From an uncultured Clostridium sp. (GTDB lineage Bacteria > Bacillota_A > Clostridia > TANB77 > CAG-508), in assembly GCA_947382445.1 (NCBI GenBank), contig CANCZH010000055.1, positions 1-10,725 on the forward strand: a stretch of 10,725 nucleotides of DNA, read 5' to 3'. Shown here one piece after another: positions 1 through 7,326 of the stretch. Position 1 is the first letter of the stretch, and each line of letters opens with the position of its first letter. The translations under genes and the position numbers were made by a program. Under the pieces are notes generated by a model. That model saw only the letters and a list, made by a program, of their open reading frames with translations. It did not search any database and was not told where the DNA came from.

Positions 1-141
1 GCTTTTACCGCTATGTCGTTTGCCTTTCGACTTTCAGACTTTTTCCATTTCACACCATGTTTTGCATTGCGCTACTTTCGTCCTTAATTGCCATTTAGTT
101 TTACCATATATAATATAAAACTATATATGTCTATTCCGCCA
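1..141 (-). ncRNA. Possible structured phage RNA (5' part, runs off the left edge)
   Basis: No reading frame of useful length crosses this stretch on either strand. Read on the minus strand it is purine-rich and about 40% GC over positions 105-1, clearly above the neighbouring genes. It contains GAAA tetraloop-like elements, such as GUC-GAAA-GGC and AC-GAAA-GU, and a possible GUCG/CGAC pairing near positions 30-15. Near its 5' end there are two overlapping perfect inverted repeats: an 8-bp CATATATA/TATATATG stem (129-122 with 112-105) and a 7-bp AGTTTTA/TAAAACT pair. They are mutually exclusive or could form a switch or pseudoknot. Large ornate phage RNAs such as ROOL and GOLLD are known in phages of Gram-positive hosts, and this could be the 5' end of one. 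That assignment is inference from texture and place, since I cannot align it to a family. The alternative is an untranslated leader of the next head gene. Confidence 0.38.
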
Positions 142-1272
142 CTACATTATTTTATTTATTTTTTCTGCTTTATAATCTCCTTTTTCTCCGTCTATTGTGA
201 ATTCTGCCATTTTATCATCTTCTTTTTTACTATCAACTTTATTATATACATATTTCTTTTCCCATTCCTCATATTTTATATTGCTTGGTATATAATATGT
301 TTTTCCATCTGTATTTCTTGCAGCTCTTTCTCCAAATTCGAACTCATCTCCAAAATAAGGAGCTGTTGTTGTTCTGCATTTTACATGAAATGGTGGAGCT
401 GTTGTGCCCTCTTCATAATCTGACATATCGAATACAGTCCCGTCTATTTCTCTACAAATTTCAGATGTATGTGAGTCAAGTGTCGCAACATTTTCATATT
501 TCTGCACCCATAAATCCTTAAAGCATTTTTTTCTTGCAGAACTACCAAAAAATGCAGATTCGGACATAACTAATGTACTTGCTCTATTTTTACTGACATT
601 AAAATCTTTTGAGATTTTTTCTATAACCTTATCTGGACCCTCACCTTTAATTATAGACTGTGTCAAATCTTTTTGTAATGTGTCTATTAACGATTTTTTA
701 TTTTTCCAGATTCTATCACTAAATGTTAAATTATCAGTAGTCCATGGCTTTGATATAATTTTCTTTAATGTGTCTGTATCTAATGCTGCAATATGAAAAG
801 CGACATTGTTTCCCCTCTGTATTTCATAAGCTAATTTATAATATGTATCTGCATATGTATCAAGTATAAATTCTTGAGTTGATTTTTGTTCTTTGAATGA
901 TAACTTTTCAATCTCATTTTGTATCTGCAATTGTAATGCTTCTAATCTTGAAATATGAACTTTTGCACTAGCATTTTCAAGTTCTTTTTTCCAGATTAAA
1001 TCAATTCCATTTTCTTGGCCATACTTTATATATTCCTCAACATCCCATTGCAATTCTTTTAATTCACTTGCATTTAACCATTTTTTTGATTCTTTTAATG
1101 AGATTTGATTATTTATTGAAAACCTTGCCAGCCAGCTACCTGTTTCTTTTTTTATACTGCTTAATGCCTTTTCATATTCTTCTTTTAATACACCTATATA
1201 ATTTGCTTCATTTAGTATCTGTGCCTTTTCCAATTCTTCAAGTCTTTTTCTCCAATATTCACTATTGTTCAT
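142..1272 (-). CDS. Minor head protein, Mu gpF / SPP1 gp7 family
   Basis: A 376-aa protein expected to sit inside the head at the portal vertex and to take part in head assembly or DNA ejection. The family signature is at about residues 264-306: a DSHTSEICREIDG segment, then PPFHVKCRTTTAPYF, with Cys273 and Cys299 in the usual places of the gpF-like domain. The N-terminal half is charged and probably largely helical. Its ATG shares one base with the portal stop (TAATG), so the two are translationally coupled, and it follows the portal as in SPP1-like phages. The last ~30 residues after the gpF domain are Lys/Glu-rich and include an internal Met355 (MAEFTIDGEK) that looks like the start of another gene fused or read into this frame. 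The stop is TAG, immediately followed by the putative structured RNA. Family assignment is confident; the exact role is inferred. Confidence 0.9.
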   Translation of the reverse strand: MNNSEYWRKRLEELEKAQILNEANYIGVLKEEYEKALSSIKKETGSWLARFSINNQISLKESKKWLNASELKELQWDVEEYIKYGQENGIDLIWKKELENASAKVHISRLEALQLQIQNEIEKLSFKEQKSTQEFILDTYADTYYKLAYEIQRGNNVAFHIAALDTDTLKKIISKPWTTDNLTFSDRIWKNKKSLIDTLQKDLTQSIIKGEGPDKVIEKISKDFNVSKNRASTLVMSESAFFGSSARKKCFKDLWVQKYENVATLDSHTSEICREIDGTVFDMSDYEEGTTAPPFHVKCRTTTAPYFGDEFEFGERAARNTDGKTYYIPSNIKYEEWEKKYVYNKVDSKKEDDKMAEFTIDGEKGDYKAEKINKIM

Positions 1273-2813
1273 TATTCACCACCAACTTTTGAGCCATTAG
1301 AAGCACCATTATTATTTTTGTTCATTTGTTTGATTAATTCATCATATTCTTTGTCTGTTGCTTCTCTTTCTGCCTTTTCCTCAGCTTCAATTTGTTCTAA
1401 TTCTGCATCAACATCTTTAACCCATGGATGATGTGCTAATCTTGATTTTTTACTTAAGTCTTCAGAGTTTTTGCAGTTTTCAATTTTCTCTTTTTCATTT
1501 GTTATCATTGTTTTATTAAATACAAAATCAACTTCTTTTTCGTGATAATCTTTAGCTGTAGTCATTTGTAAATATGTGTTTTCAAAAAACATAAAGTATT
1601 CTAGACTACTTTGGAATTCTGTTTCAATATTTGAACAATCCAAATCTAGATCATTGAATAATTCTTCAAGTGCTACACCACTTTGAGCAGTTTGGAATTT
1701 TTCACTTTGTGTATCAACTCCTGCACCTGTTTCGTATATGTCTCTTCTTAGTAATTCTATAAATTCTTTGAATGCGTTTATATCTATTGTGATATTTTCT
1801 CTTCTGTAATCTCCATCTTCATCTAAGAATATTGTATTTAATTCCTGGAGATTTTTATTAAATTTCTTTATATCTTCAGCATAATTTTTAACAACATTTA
1901 CACCATTTGGTGCATCTTTTATTGTATCTGCCATGATTGATGTTAATTCATCATAGCAATCAATTAGTGATTTTAAATAATAAATTAGTGGCTTTTCATC
2001 TCCATTGTATTTCCAATATATAAAAGGTATCTTTTCCCAGTTTGATGGTTGTCCATCATAAATAAAATGACTACATAAAACCATTCCGTTTCCGTCATCT
2101 TCTTTTAGAACTGTGTCCTTAACCTCTTCTAATCTTTCAACATCATTAATTAATTCGCCATTTTCATAAATTAAATATCTAACACCTTCTAGGTCCCAGT
2201 ATTCTGCTTTTTTTACAATTTTCTTTTCTGTTCCATCATATAGTACCATTTTATAAACCATAATTATAGCGTCAACAATTTCATGTTCATCATCTTGCCA
2301 TAGAACAACAATTTTTTCAGCATTTACTCTTCTTACTTTTAGCTTTCCGTCCTCATCTATATACACTTGCCACCATGAAATACCTTTGTTAACCGCTTCT
2401 ATTAATGTGTATTTTAATCTTTTATGCATTCTGTCATTAAATGTTTTCTTTAATTGTTTTTTATATTCTGGATCTTCTTTTTGCCCATCATCTATAACTT
2501 CTTTAACATTTATGTTTTTCTTTAATAATAATCCAGCTTTTTGATTAACCAATTTTCTTGGAATTGAATGTGCTAACTTGAAATTAGAAAAGAATTTACT
2601 TGCTGCAACTCTTTGATTGTCATCAATGTAATATCTTTGTTTATTTTGAATTTCTGTAATATTTTCATAATATTTTTGACCCTCAATCATACCTTTTCTT
2701 ATATCTGATTCTTCAAATTCTGATATTTGTGTTTTTATAAATTCTTTCATATTTAGGTTTTTAGTAGCACCCTCTTTTAAGATAAAATCAATCTTTTCCA
2801 TTTCTGTAACCAT
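1272..2813 (-). CDS. Phage portal protein, SPP1 type
   Basis: A 513-aa portal subunit. Portals form the dodecameric ring at one head vertex through which the terminase pumps DNA and to which the tail joins. Length and texture match the SPP1 gp6-type family. The N-terminus is acidic, the HSIPRKLVNQKAGLLLKK segment is at 82-99, an aromatic IPFIYWKYNG stretch begins near residue 263 and leads into long helices, and an SGVALEELFNDLD segment lies near residues 380-393, typical of the portal stem and wing. The C-terminal ~60 residues are very acidic and low in complexity. ATG at 2813 follows AGGAGAG by about 9 nt and lies 13 nt after the large terminase stop. A second in-frame Met (residue 5) is a weaker start choice. 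The terminase-portal-minor head order supports the call. Confidence 0.92.
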   Translation of the reverse strand: MVTEMEKIDFILKEGATKNLNMKEFIKTQISEFEESDIRKGMIEGQKYYENITEIQNKQRYYIDDNQRVAASKFFSNFKLAHSIPRKLVNQKAGLLLKKNINVKEVIDDGQKEDPEYKKQLKKTFNDRMHKRLKYTLIEAVNKGISWWQVYIDEDGKLKVRRVNAEKIVVLWQDDEHEIVDAIIMVYKMVLYDGTEKKIVKKAEYWDLEGVRYLIYENGELINDVERLEEVKDTVLKEDDGNGMVLCSHFIYDGQPSNWEKIPFIYWKYNGDEKPLIYYLKSLIDCYDELTSIMADTIKDAPNGVNVVKNYAEDIKKFNKNLQELNTIFLDEDGDYRRENITIDINAFKEFIELLRRDIYETGAGVDTQSEKFQTAQSGVALEELFNDLDLDCSNIETEFQSSLEYFMFFENTYLQMTTAKDYHEKEVDFVFNKTMITNEKEKIENCKNSEDLSKKSRLAHHPWVKDVDAELEQIEAEEKAEREATDKEYDELIKQMNKNNNGASNGSKVGGE

Positions 2814-2826
2814 TGTATCTACTCTC

Positions 2827-4230
2827 CTATCTATTGAAATATGCTCCCTTTCTCTTGATTGGGAATATTGTTTGTAATAAATATCTTAATGCATCTAGTG
2901 CGTGGTCATTTTCTTTTACTGGTTTGTCTTCGCCTCTTTCTTGTGCTTTTTCATCCCATATATAACTTGCAAATTCCCTCAATAAATTAGGACATTTATC
3001 TGCAACTATATGTATTCTTTCTTTATCCAACCAGTTCAAAACTAGGTTTATTCCATCTATAACTGCGTTATCTGCTTCTTTTACTTGTATATTGTTTTGC
3101 TTGAATAAATTTATTAAAGATGTTGCAGAAGGATCTATTATTGTCTTTTTAATATCAATACCTTCAATAAATTTTTTATAATCATTTAAAAATAACTCAT
3201 CTGTTTTTGTTATTTTTTCTTCTTGGCCTCTTTTATTCTTTTTTGTTCCTTTGTTGTAATATTCGTCTAATATCCATACGTGTGCTTCGTTATTTATGAA
3301 CTTGATTCCACATAATAAAAACACCTGTGGATTTGTAATTCCATAATCAGATGTTACATAAAAGTTATCAAATTTTGTGGGAATATCTTTTATTTTTACT
3401 GTGTGCTTTTTCATATCAAAATTAGGATAAATTATACCTTCAGCAAGTACCCATAATCCTAAAATAAATCTTTGGAAGAACACACCGACGAACATTTTAC
3501 GATATCTTTCTTTGGTTTCTTCATCAAGGCTTGGGTTATCATCCATTGTAAAGTGTAAATGTAGGATATTCTTTTCTTTTGCTTTATCAATCCATTCAAC
3601 TTTAAACCAATGATTAGGTCCTTCTGGGTTACAGTTAAACCAATATTTTGAGCCTTTTACAGAACATCTTGCTAATGCTTGGTTTACAAATGATTGTGGC
3701 ATCAATGCAACTTCATCTAAAAATACTCCTGCTGCTGTGATACCTTGTACTAAGTCTTGTGATCTTTCATCTTTACCACCAAAAATATAAAAATAATTGA
3801 TTACTTCGCCTTTGGAAATTTCGCAAAGGTTATCTGCTCTTCTATCTTTTATTTTGTATCCCTGTGCTCTTAGCATCAATTTCAACCAAAAAAGAACATT
3901 TCTTCTAAATGCTCCTACCGTTTTTCCTGCTAATATAAAATTTTGTCCATTAAATTTACTCATTGCCCATAATGAAAAAGACAACGACATTGTCAAGGTT
4001 TTACCAGCTCTTATACTTCCATCTGCAGCAATTCCGTTTTTATCTTTTACAGGGCTGTTGTCTGTCCACCATGTTAGTATTTTCTTTTGTTTAATGCTAA
4101 ATGGTTTGAATTTGAATATTGTTCCATTTTTTATTTTCTTTCGCATAGTAATGGCATTTTGCATTATCTTGTTTCTTAAATTAGCAATTCGTTCATCAAT
4201 ACTTATATTTTGATTAGTTTCAATCTTCAT
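2827..4230 (-). CDS. Terminase large subunit (PBSX XtmB / Terminase_3-like)
   Basis: A 467-aa DNA-packaging motor: an ATPase that drives DNA into the procapsid plus a nuclease that cuts concatemers. The ATPase half shows a terminase-style Walker A, GSIRAGKT, at 71-78, and a Walker B, GVFLDE, at 168-173 with catalytic Glu173. A conserved FNCNPEGPNHWF segment follows at 198-209. The RNase H-like nuclease half supplies the acidic residues expected for metal binding: Asp295 in TSDYG, Asp366 in IIDPSA and Asp442/Asp446 in NDHALDALRY. Length is normal for the family and nothing looks broken. The ATG lies inside the 3' end of the small-subunit gene (11-nt overlap), so translation is probably coupled. 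The stop is TAG, followed 13 nt later by the portal start. Confidence 0.96.
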   Translation of the reverse strand: MKIETNQNISIDERIANLRNKIMQNAITMRKKIKNGTIFKFKPFSIKQKKILTWWTDNSPVKDKNGIAADGSIRAGKTLTMSLSFSLWAMSKFNGQNFILAGKTVGAFRRNVLFWLKLMLRAQGYKIKDRRADNLCEISKGEVINYFYIFGGKDERSQDLVQGITAAGVFLDEVALMPQSFVNQALARCSVKGSKYWFNCNPEGPNHWFKVEWIDKAKEKNILHLHFTMDDNPSLDEETKERYRKMFVGVFFQRFILGLWVLAEGIIYPNFDMKKHTVKIKDIPTKFDNFYVTSDYGITNPQVFLLCGIKFINNEAHVWILDEYYNKGTKKNKRGQEEKITKTDELFLNDYKKFIEGIDIKKTIIDPSATSLINLFKQNNIQVKEADNAVIDGINLVLNWLDKERIHIVADKCPNLLREFASYIWDEKAQERGEDKPVKENDHALDALRYLLQTIFPIKRKGAYFNR

Positions 4231-4969
4231 CTTCTTCCCACGCTCCTTCCTCTGTCAAATCCATTGCTGATTCATTTAGAGCTTTAATGAAGCTGTCATC
4301 TTTCAGATCTTCAGTTGCTGTTGCTGTATCCTCTTTTGCTGCTTCCATTTCTAATCTAACAAGATCAAGTTCTAATCTTCTATCGTCTGTTTCCATTCTA
4401 TGTAATGTATCTAAGCATTTTCTTTTAGCATCTTGTACCCTTGTCAAAGCATCTTCAAGTTTTTGTAATGGTGTAATTATATTGATTGCTTCTGTTACTG
4501 TTTCCGTTTCATTTGAATTATTTGAACTATATTGTCTTTTTACTATTCTTTCGATGTTCATATCTTTTTCTTTATCTTGAAGCGATTTTATTCGTTTTAA
4601 GATACGATATTCTCTAACAGTAAGCATTTTATATTCGTTTTCTACACATTTCTTTTTATTTATTATTTCCAAATTCTGATATAATGCTTTTTCTTCATCG
4701 CTCAATACATCAAAAAATAATGTTTCATATTCTCCAGTTGTTACTGCATTTTTGTTTCCCTCTCCTGCTCCTGGTCCTCCACTATTTCCTACTGCATTGG
4801 TATTTCCAATATGTGTTATGCTTAAGTTACTTTCCCTTTTCCAGTTTTCTTTTTTTACAAGGTAAGTGACTTGGTTATAGGTAATTTTATATTTTTTTGC
4901 CAGCTGATTATATGTAAAACCCTCTTTATAGTCTTTTTCTATTTTGGGGATTTTCTTTTTGTCTATCAC
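4220..4969 (-). CDS. Terminase small subunit (PBSX XtmA-like)
   Basis: A 249-aa DNA-recognition partner of the large terminase. It should bind the packaging site and hand DNA to the motor. An N-terminal helix-turn-helix is visible at about 16-43 (FTYNQLAKKYKITYNQVTYLV). It is followed by the Gly/Asn-rich signature of PBSX-type small subunits at 55-80 (GNTNAVGNSGGPGAG, GNKNAVTTGEYE). The rest is charged, probably helical and coiled-coil, as expected for ring oligomerisation, with an acidic end. The start is GTG at 4969, with a GGTGG-type ribosome site about 10 nt upstream; no in-frame ATG lies nearby. The stop is TGA, which shows TGA is read as stop here. It starts 14 nt after the adenine methyltransferase stop, so it shares that transcript. 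Confidence 0.9.
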   Translation of the reverse strand: MIDKKKIPKIEKDYKEGFTYNQLAKKYKITYNQVTYLVKKENWKRESNLSITHIGNTNAVGNSGGPGAGEGNKNAVTTGEYETLFFDVLSDEEKALYQNLEIINKKKCVENEYKMLTVREYRILKRIKSLQDKEKDMNIERIVKRQYSSNNSNETETVTEAINIITPLQKLEDALTRVQDAKRKCLDTLHRMETDDRRLELDLVRLEMEAAKEDTATATEDLKDDSFIKALNESAMDLTEEGAWEEDED

Positions 4970-4983
4970 ATCATATCACCCAC

Positions 4984-5718
4984 CTACCTATCCTCTAATT
5001 TTGCTTTTTTATTTGTTAATGCTTCCCACCTCTTAACTATAACATCGCAATATTTAGGATCTAATTCCATCATATAGCAAGTCCTTTTTGATTGTTCTGC
5101 AGCAATTAAAGTCGACCCACTTCCTCCAAATAAATCCAATACTTTCTCATCTATTCTGCTACTATTCTTTATTTGTCGACCTATTAGTTTTATTGGTTTC
5201 ATTGTTGGATGTAGGTCATTAATTGTAGGCTTGTTTTCGTTTATAACTGTTGTGTTTAATTTATTGGTGATATCTTCTATTATTTGAATTAACTCTTCTT
5301 TTTTCATTTTACTGTAATCTGTTTTTATGTTATCGATTACTGTTGTTTGTGTTCTATCATCTATAAAATAATGACTTCCGCCTGCTTTCCATCCATAAAG
5401 ACATGGCTCATGTTTCCATTGATAATCTTGCGAACCTAAAACTAAAGCATTTTTATTCCATATCAATTCTTGTCTCACTTCTAATTCATTCTTTTTCAAT
5501 GCTGATTCAAAGTTCATGTGTTCTCTGGATGCAAACCAAATATAAAATGCTCCCCCTGGTTTCAAAAAATCATTTATACACTTAAATGCTTTTGTTAGAA
5601 ACTCATTGAAAGCACTATCATTCATGTTATCATTTTGAATTGTCATTCCTTGACTATTTTCTATATCAACATTATATGGTGGATCTGTTACTGCTAAATC
5701 TGCCATATTTCCATCCAT
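4984..5718 (-). CDS. N6-adenine methyltransferase part as read without frameshift (244 aa)
   Basis: This is the 3' part of the fusion gene, from its first in-frame ATG. It carries TDPPYNVD at residues 11-18 and DLFGGSGSTLIAAEQS at 195-210, so the catalytic and SAM-binding motifs are both present, in the beta-class order (motif IV before motif I). The ATG has no good ribosome site and lies inside the domain: twelve conserved residues beginning GDST, upstream of it, remain in this frame only if translation arrives by the shift at 5755. I therefore read it as the tail of the fusion and not as an independent gene. The stop is TAG, 14 nt before the small terminase start. Confidence 0.6.
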   Translation of the reverse strand: MDGNMADLAVTDPPYNVDIENSQGMTIQNDNMNDSAFNEFLTKAFKCINDFLKPGGAFYIWFASREHMNFESALKKNELEVRQELIWNKNALVLGSQDYQWKHEPCLYGWKAGGSHYFIDDRTQTTVIDNIKTDYSKMKKEELIQIIEDITNKLNTTVINENKPTINDLHPTMKPIKLIGRQIKNSSRIDEKVLDLFGGSGSTLIAAEQSKRTCYMMELDPKYCDVIVKRWEALTNKKAKLEDR

Positions 5719-6266
5719 TAATTTTGCAACATCTTCATTGCTTGTACTATCTCCGGCACATTAACCTATGATTTCCAAGTATCCAAATGTCGCCTGGTTT
5801 TGTTATTGGCTCTTCTATTTCATTGATTGCCTCATCTACATCAAATCCGTCTTCTTCAGTATCTAGGTATTCATTCAATAGGTCATCAATTTCTTCAGAG
5901 TCAAAACCTGTTAAACTAACATCAAAATCTTCTTGTAATAATTCTTGTAGCAGACTTTCAAGTTTTTCAGTGTCCCATTCTCCGACTTATCTTGTTTAAT
6001 GCTACGTTTAATGCTTTTTCTTTTGTTTTATCTAAATCAACAATTATACATTCTACACTTTCAAATCCTAGTTCTTGTAATACCTTTAGTCTTTGGTGTC
6101 CTCCTATAACTGTCATATCTTTATTTACTACTAATGGGCTAACAAAACCAAATTCCAAAATACTCTTTTTAATCTTTTGATACTCTGGATCATTTGGTTT
6201 CAAATCTTTTCTAGGGTTATATGTAGCTGGTATTAGTTTATTTATTGCAATTTTTTGTATTTCCAA
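4984..6266 (-). CDS. ParB-like domain fused to N6-adenine DNA methyltransferase, interrupted by two +1 shifts
   Basis: Read with two single-base skips (C at 5984 and C at 5755), this is one 426-aa protein. Residues 1-94 are a ParB-like domain with a GGHQRLKVLQELG motif at 55-67. Residues 95-170 are the usual acidic linker, ending in GDIWILGNHRLMC. Residues 171-426 are a beta-class amino-methyltransferase, starting GDST, with catalytic DPPY at 194-197 and the SAM-binding DLFGGSGS segment near 377-384. This architecture is common in phages, where it methylates adenines, probably to evade host restriction. The start is TTG at 6266 behind GAAGGTGAG. No stop or further damage appears in any of the three segments. 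Each shift is confined to a short stretch between a stop in the new frame and a stop in the old frame. Programmed frameshifting, sequencing indels or a recent pseudogene are the options; the identical CGG AGA context at both sites favours one of the first two. Confidence 0.8.
5748..5758 (-). other. Candidate +1 frameshift site 2 (TGC CGG AGA)
   Basis: The incoming frame reads ATG TGC CGG AGA and hits TAG at 5749-5747. Skipping one C (5755, or equivalently 5756) gives TGC GGA GAT AGT, coding C-G-D-S-T, the canonical HRLMCGDST entry into the methyltransferase domain. The new frame has TAA at 5763-5761, so the shift is confined to about 11 nt. The CGG AGA pair is the same as at site 1. Confidence 0.7.
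5967..6266 (-). CDS. ParB-like N-terminal part as read without frameshift (99 aa)
   Basis: This is the frame a conventional annotation would report for the 5' part of the fusion gene. Residues 1-94 are the ParB-like domain (YNPRK near residue 16, GGHQRLKVL at 55-63). They are about two-thirds identical by eye to residues 1-94 of the stand-alone paralogue at 7327-7836. The final five residues, RRMGH, are an out-of-frame tail: the paralogue continues ISGEWD exactly where this ORF reads ISRRMGH. The short product could be made in its own right if only some ribosomes shift. The start is TTG, 13 nt downstream of the cytosine methyltransferase stop. Confidence 0.6.
   Translation of the reverse strand: MEIQKIAINKLIPATYNPRKDLKPNDPEYQKIKKSILEFGFVSPLVVNKDMTVIGGHQRLKVLQELGFESVECIIVDLDKTKEKALNVALNKISRRMGH
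5980..5989 (-). other. Candidate +1 frameshift site 1 (AGT CGG AGA)
   Basis: The zero frame reads ATA AGT CGG AGA ATG and meets TGA at 5969-5967. Skipping the C at 5984 gives AGT GGA GAA TGG GAC, coding S-G-E-W-D, which matches the ISGEWD of the intact paralogue at about 7550. The new frame has a TAA just upstream (5988-5986), so the shift must fall within about 17 nt. Confidence 0.7.
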
Positions 6267-6279
6267 CTATACTCACCTT

Positions 6280-7314
6280 CTATTCTATTTTATCTAATAA
6301 CTGAATTTTTACTTGTTCAGCAATCTTTTTCATCATAATTGGTGGCACACTCATGCCACATATATATTGAACACTCATCCCCATAAAATCATAATCCTGT
6401 GGAAAAGTTTGCATTGTAATTATATCTTTTTCGCTTGCATATCCTGGTACATCATATCTTAATGGAGGACCTCCACCTGCAGCAATTGTTGCTGGTGTTC
6501 TCTCGTCTTTTAAATACTGAGTATTGAAACAACTTATTTTTCCTTTTTCTGTTCTTTTTATTGTGTCACTTAGTTTTACATCACTTGCAATTCTCTTTTT
6601 CCATCTTTCATAAGTCATTGTATCTTTATTTATTGGCCTATATTCACTATCTTTAATTTCTCCATATTTTATTGGTGTTTCATTAAATTCTAACTTTATT
6701 TTTGGAAAATTAAATTGTTTATTTGTTGCTATAAAGAACACTCTTTCTCTACGTTGTGGAACTCCCATTCTTGCAGCATTTAGTAAAAATAATTGTACAT
6801 TGTATCCTATTTCATTAAACCTTTTTACGATCATATTTACATATCCTTTTGCATTTCCCATTAATAAGCCTTTTACATTTTCTGCAATTATAATCTTAGG
6901 TTTTAATATTTCTGCTAGATCAATGAATTCAAAAAAGAGGTCATCAAGCACTTGTCTTGTTTGACCTTCTCTAAACATTTTGTTTTTTCCCCAGTTTTCT
7001 TCTCTTTGTCCTGCCATTGAAAATGTACTACATGGTGGGCTTCCATCTAATATATCTAAATTGTATAATTCTACAGGTAATTCTTTTAATTTATTCATTT
7101 CTTGAATTCCCATGCAATAATTATATTTTGGATGATGATTTTTCACATAAATCTCGTTAATTTTCTTGTCAATTTCACAATTTCCTATAACGTTATATCC
7201 TGCTAGTTTGTAGCCCATTGATGAACCACCACCACACGCAAAACATGAAAACACTTTATAATTGTTCTTTGAGATGTTTTCTAAATCCTTTAGATTCCAT
7301 TCATATTCTTTCAT
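6280..7314 (-). CDS. C5-cytosine DNA methyltransferase (Dcm/HhaI family)
   Basis: A 344-aa enzyme that transfers a methyl group from SAM to cytosine C5 in a short DNA site, in phages usually to hide from restriction. The ordered motifs are visible: SAM-binding FSCFACGGGSS (22-32), catalytic GSPPCS with Cys95, AENV (144-147), VPQRRERVFF (185-194), then the variable target-recognition region. MQTFP (301-305) follows, and a motif X variant MSVPPIMMKKIAEQ (321-334) stands where many enzymes have GNAVP. I chose ATG at 7314 because AGGAAG lies 8 nt upstream. A GTG at 7323 would add three residues but touches that ribosome site. It lies between two ParB-domain genes, 12-13 nt from each, in one operon. 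No partner restriction enzyme is visible, so it is an orphan methylase here. The recognition sequence cannot be read from sequence alone. Confidence 0.94.
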   Translation of the reverse strand: MKEYEWNLKDLENISKNNYKVFSCFACGGGSSMGYKLAGYNVIGNCEIDKKINEIYVKNHHPKYNYCMGIQEMNKLKELPVELYNLDILDGSPPCSTFSMAGQREENWGKNKMFREGQTRQVLDDLFFEFIDLAEILKPKIIIAENVKGLLMGNAKGYVNMIVKRFNEIGYNVQLFLLNAARMGVPQRRERVFFIATNKQFNFPKIKLEFNETPIKYGEIKDSEYRPINKDTMTYERWKKRIASDVKLSDTIKRTEKGKISCFNTQYLKDERTPATIAAGGGPPLRYDVPGYASEKDIITMQTFPQDYDFMGMSVQYICGMSVPPIMMKKIAEQVKIQLLDKIE

Positions 7315-7326
7315 TGCACACACTTC

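Noticed and set aside
120..146. tRNA-Leu-like start (GTGGCGGAATAGAC resembles a D-arm)
   Set aside because: No acceptor stem, anticodon arm or T-arm can be placed downstream; the AT hairpin does not have tRNA geometry.
181..195. A third CGGAGA site, in the minor head gene near 190, as another frameshift
   Set aside because: There it is read in frame as GAC GGA GAA with no stop nearby, so CGG is not a codon and no shift is needed.
3797..4213. Plus-strand open frames such as 3797-4213, 9475-9891 and 88-423
   Set aside because: They are antisense shadows of well-supported minus-strand genes, rich in Phe, Leu, Ile and Ser as expected from reversed AT-rich coding sequence, and have no ribosome sites.
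4984..6266. Ordinary pseudogene decay of the ParB-adenine methylase fusion
   Set aside because: Kept as an alternative only: all catalytic motifs are intact, no other stop or indel is present, and both defects are the same base in the same context, unlike random decay.
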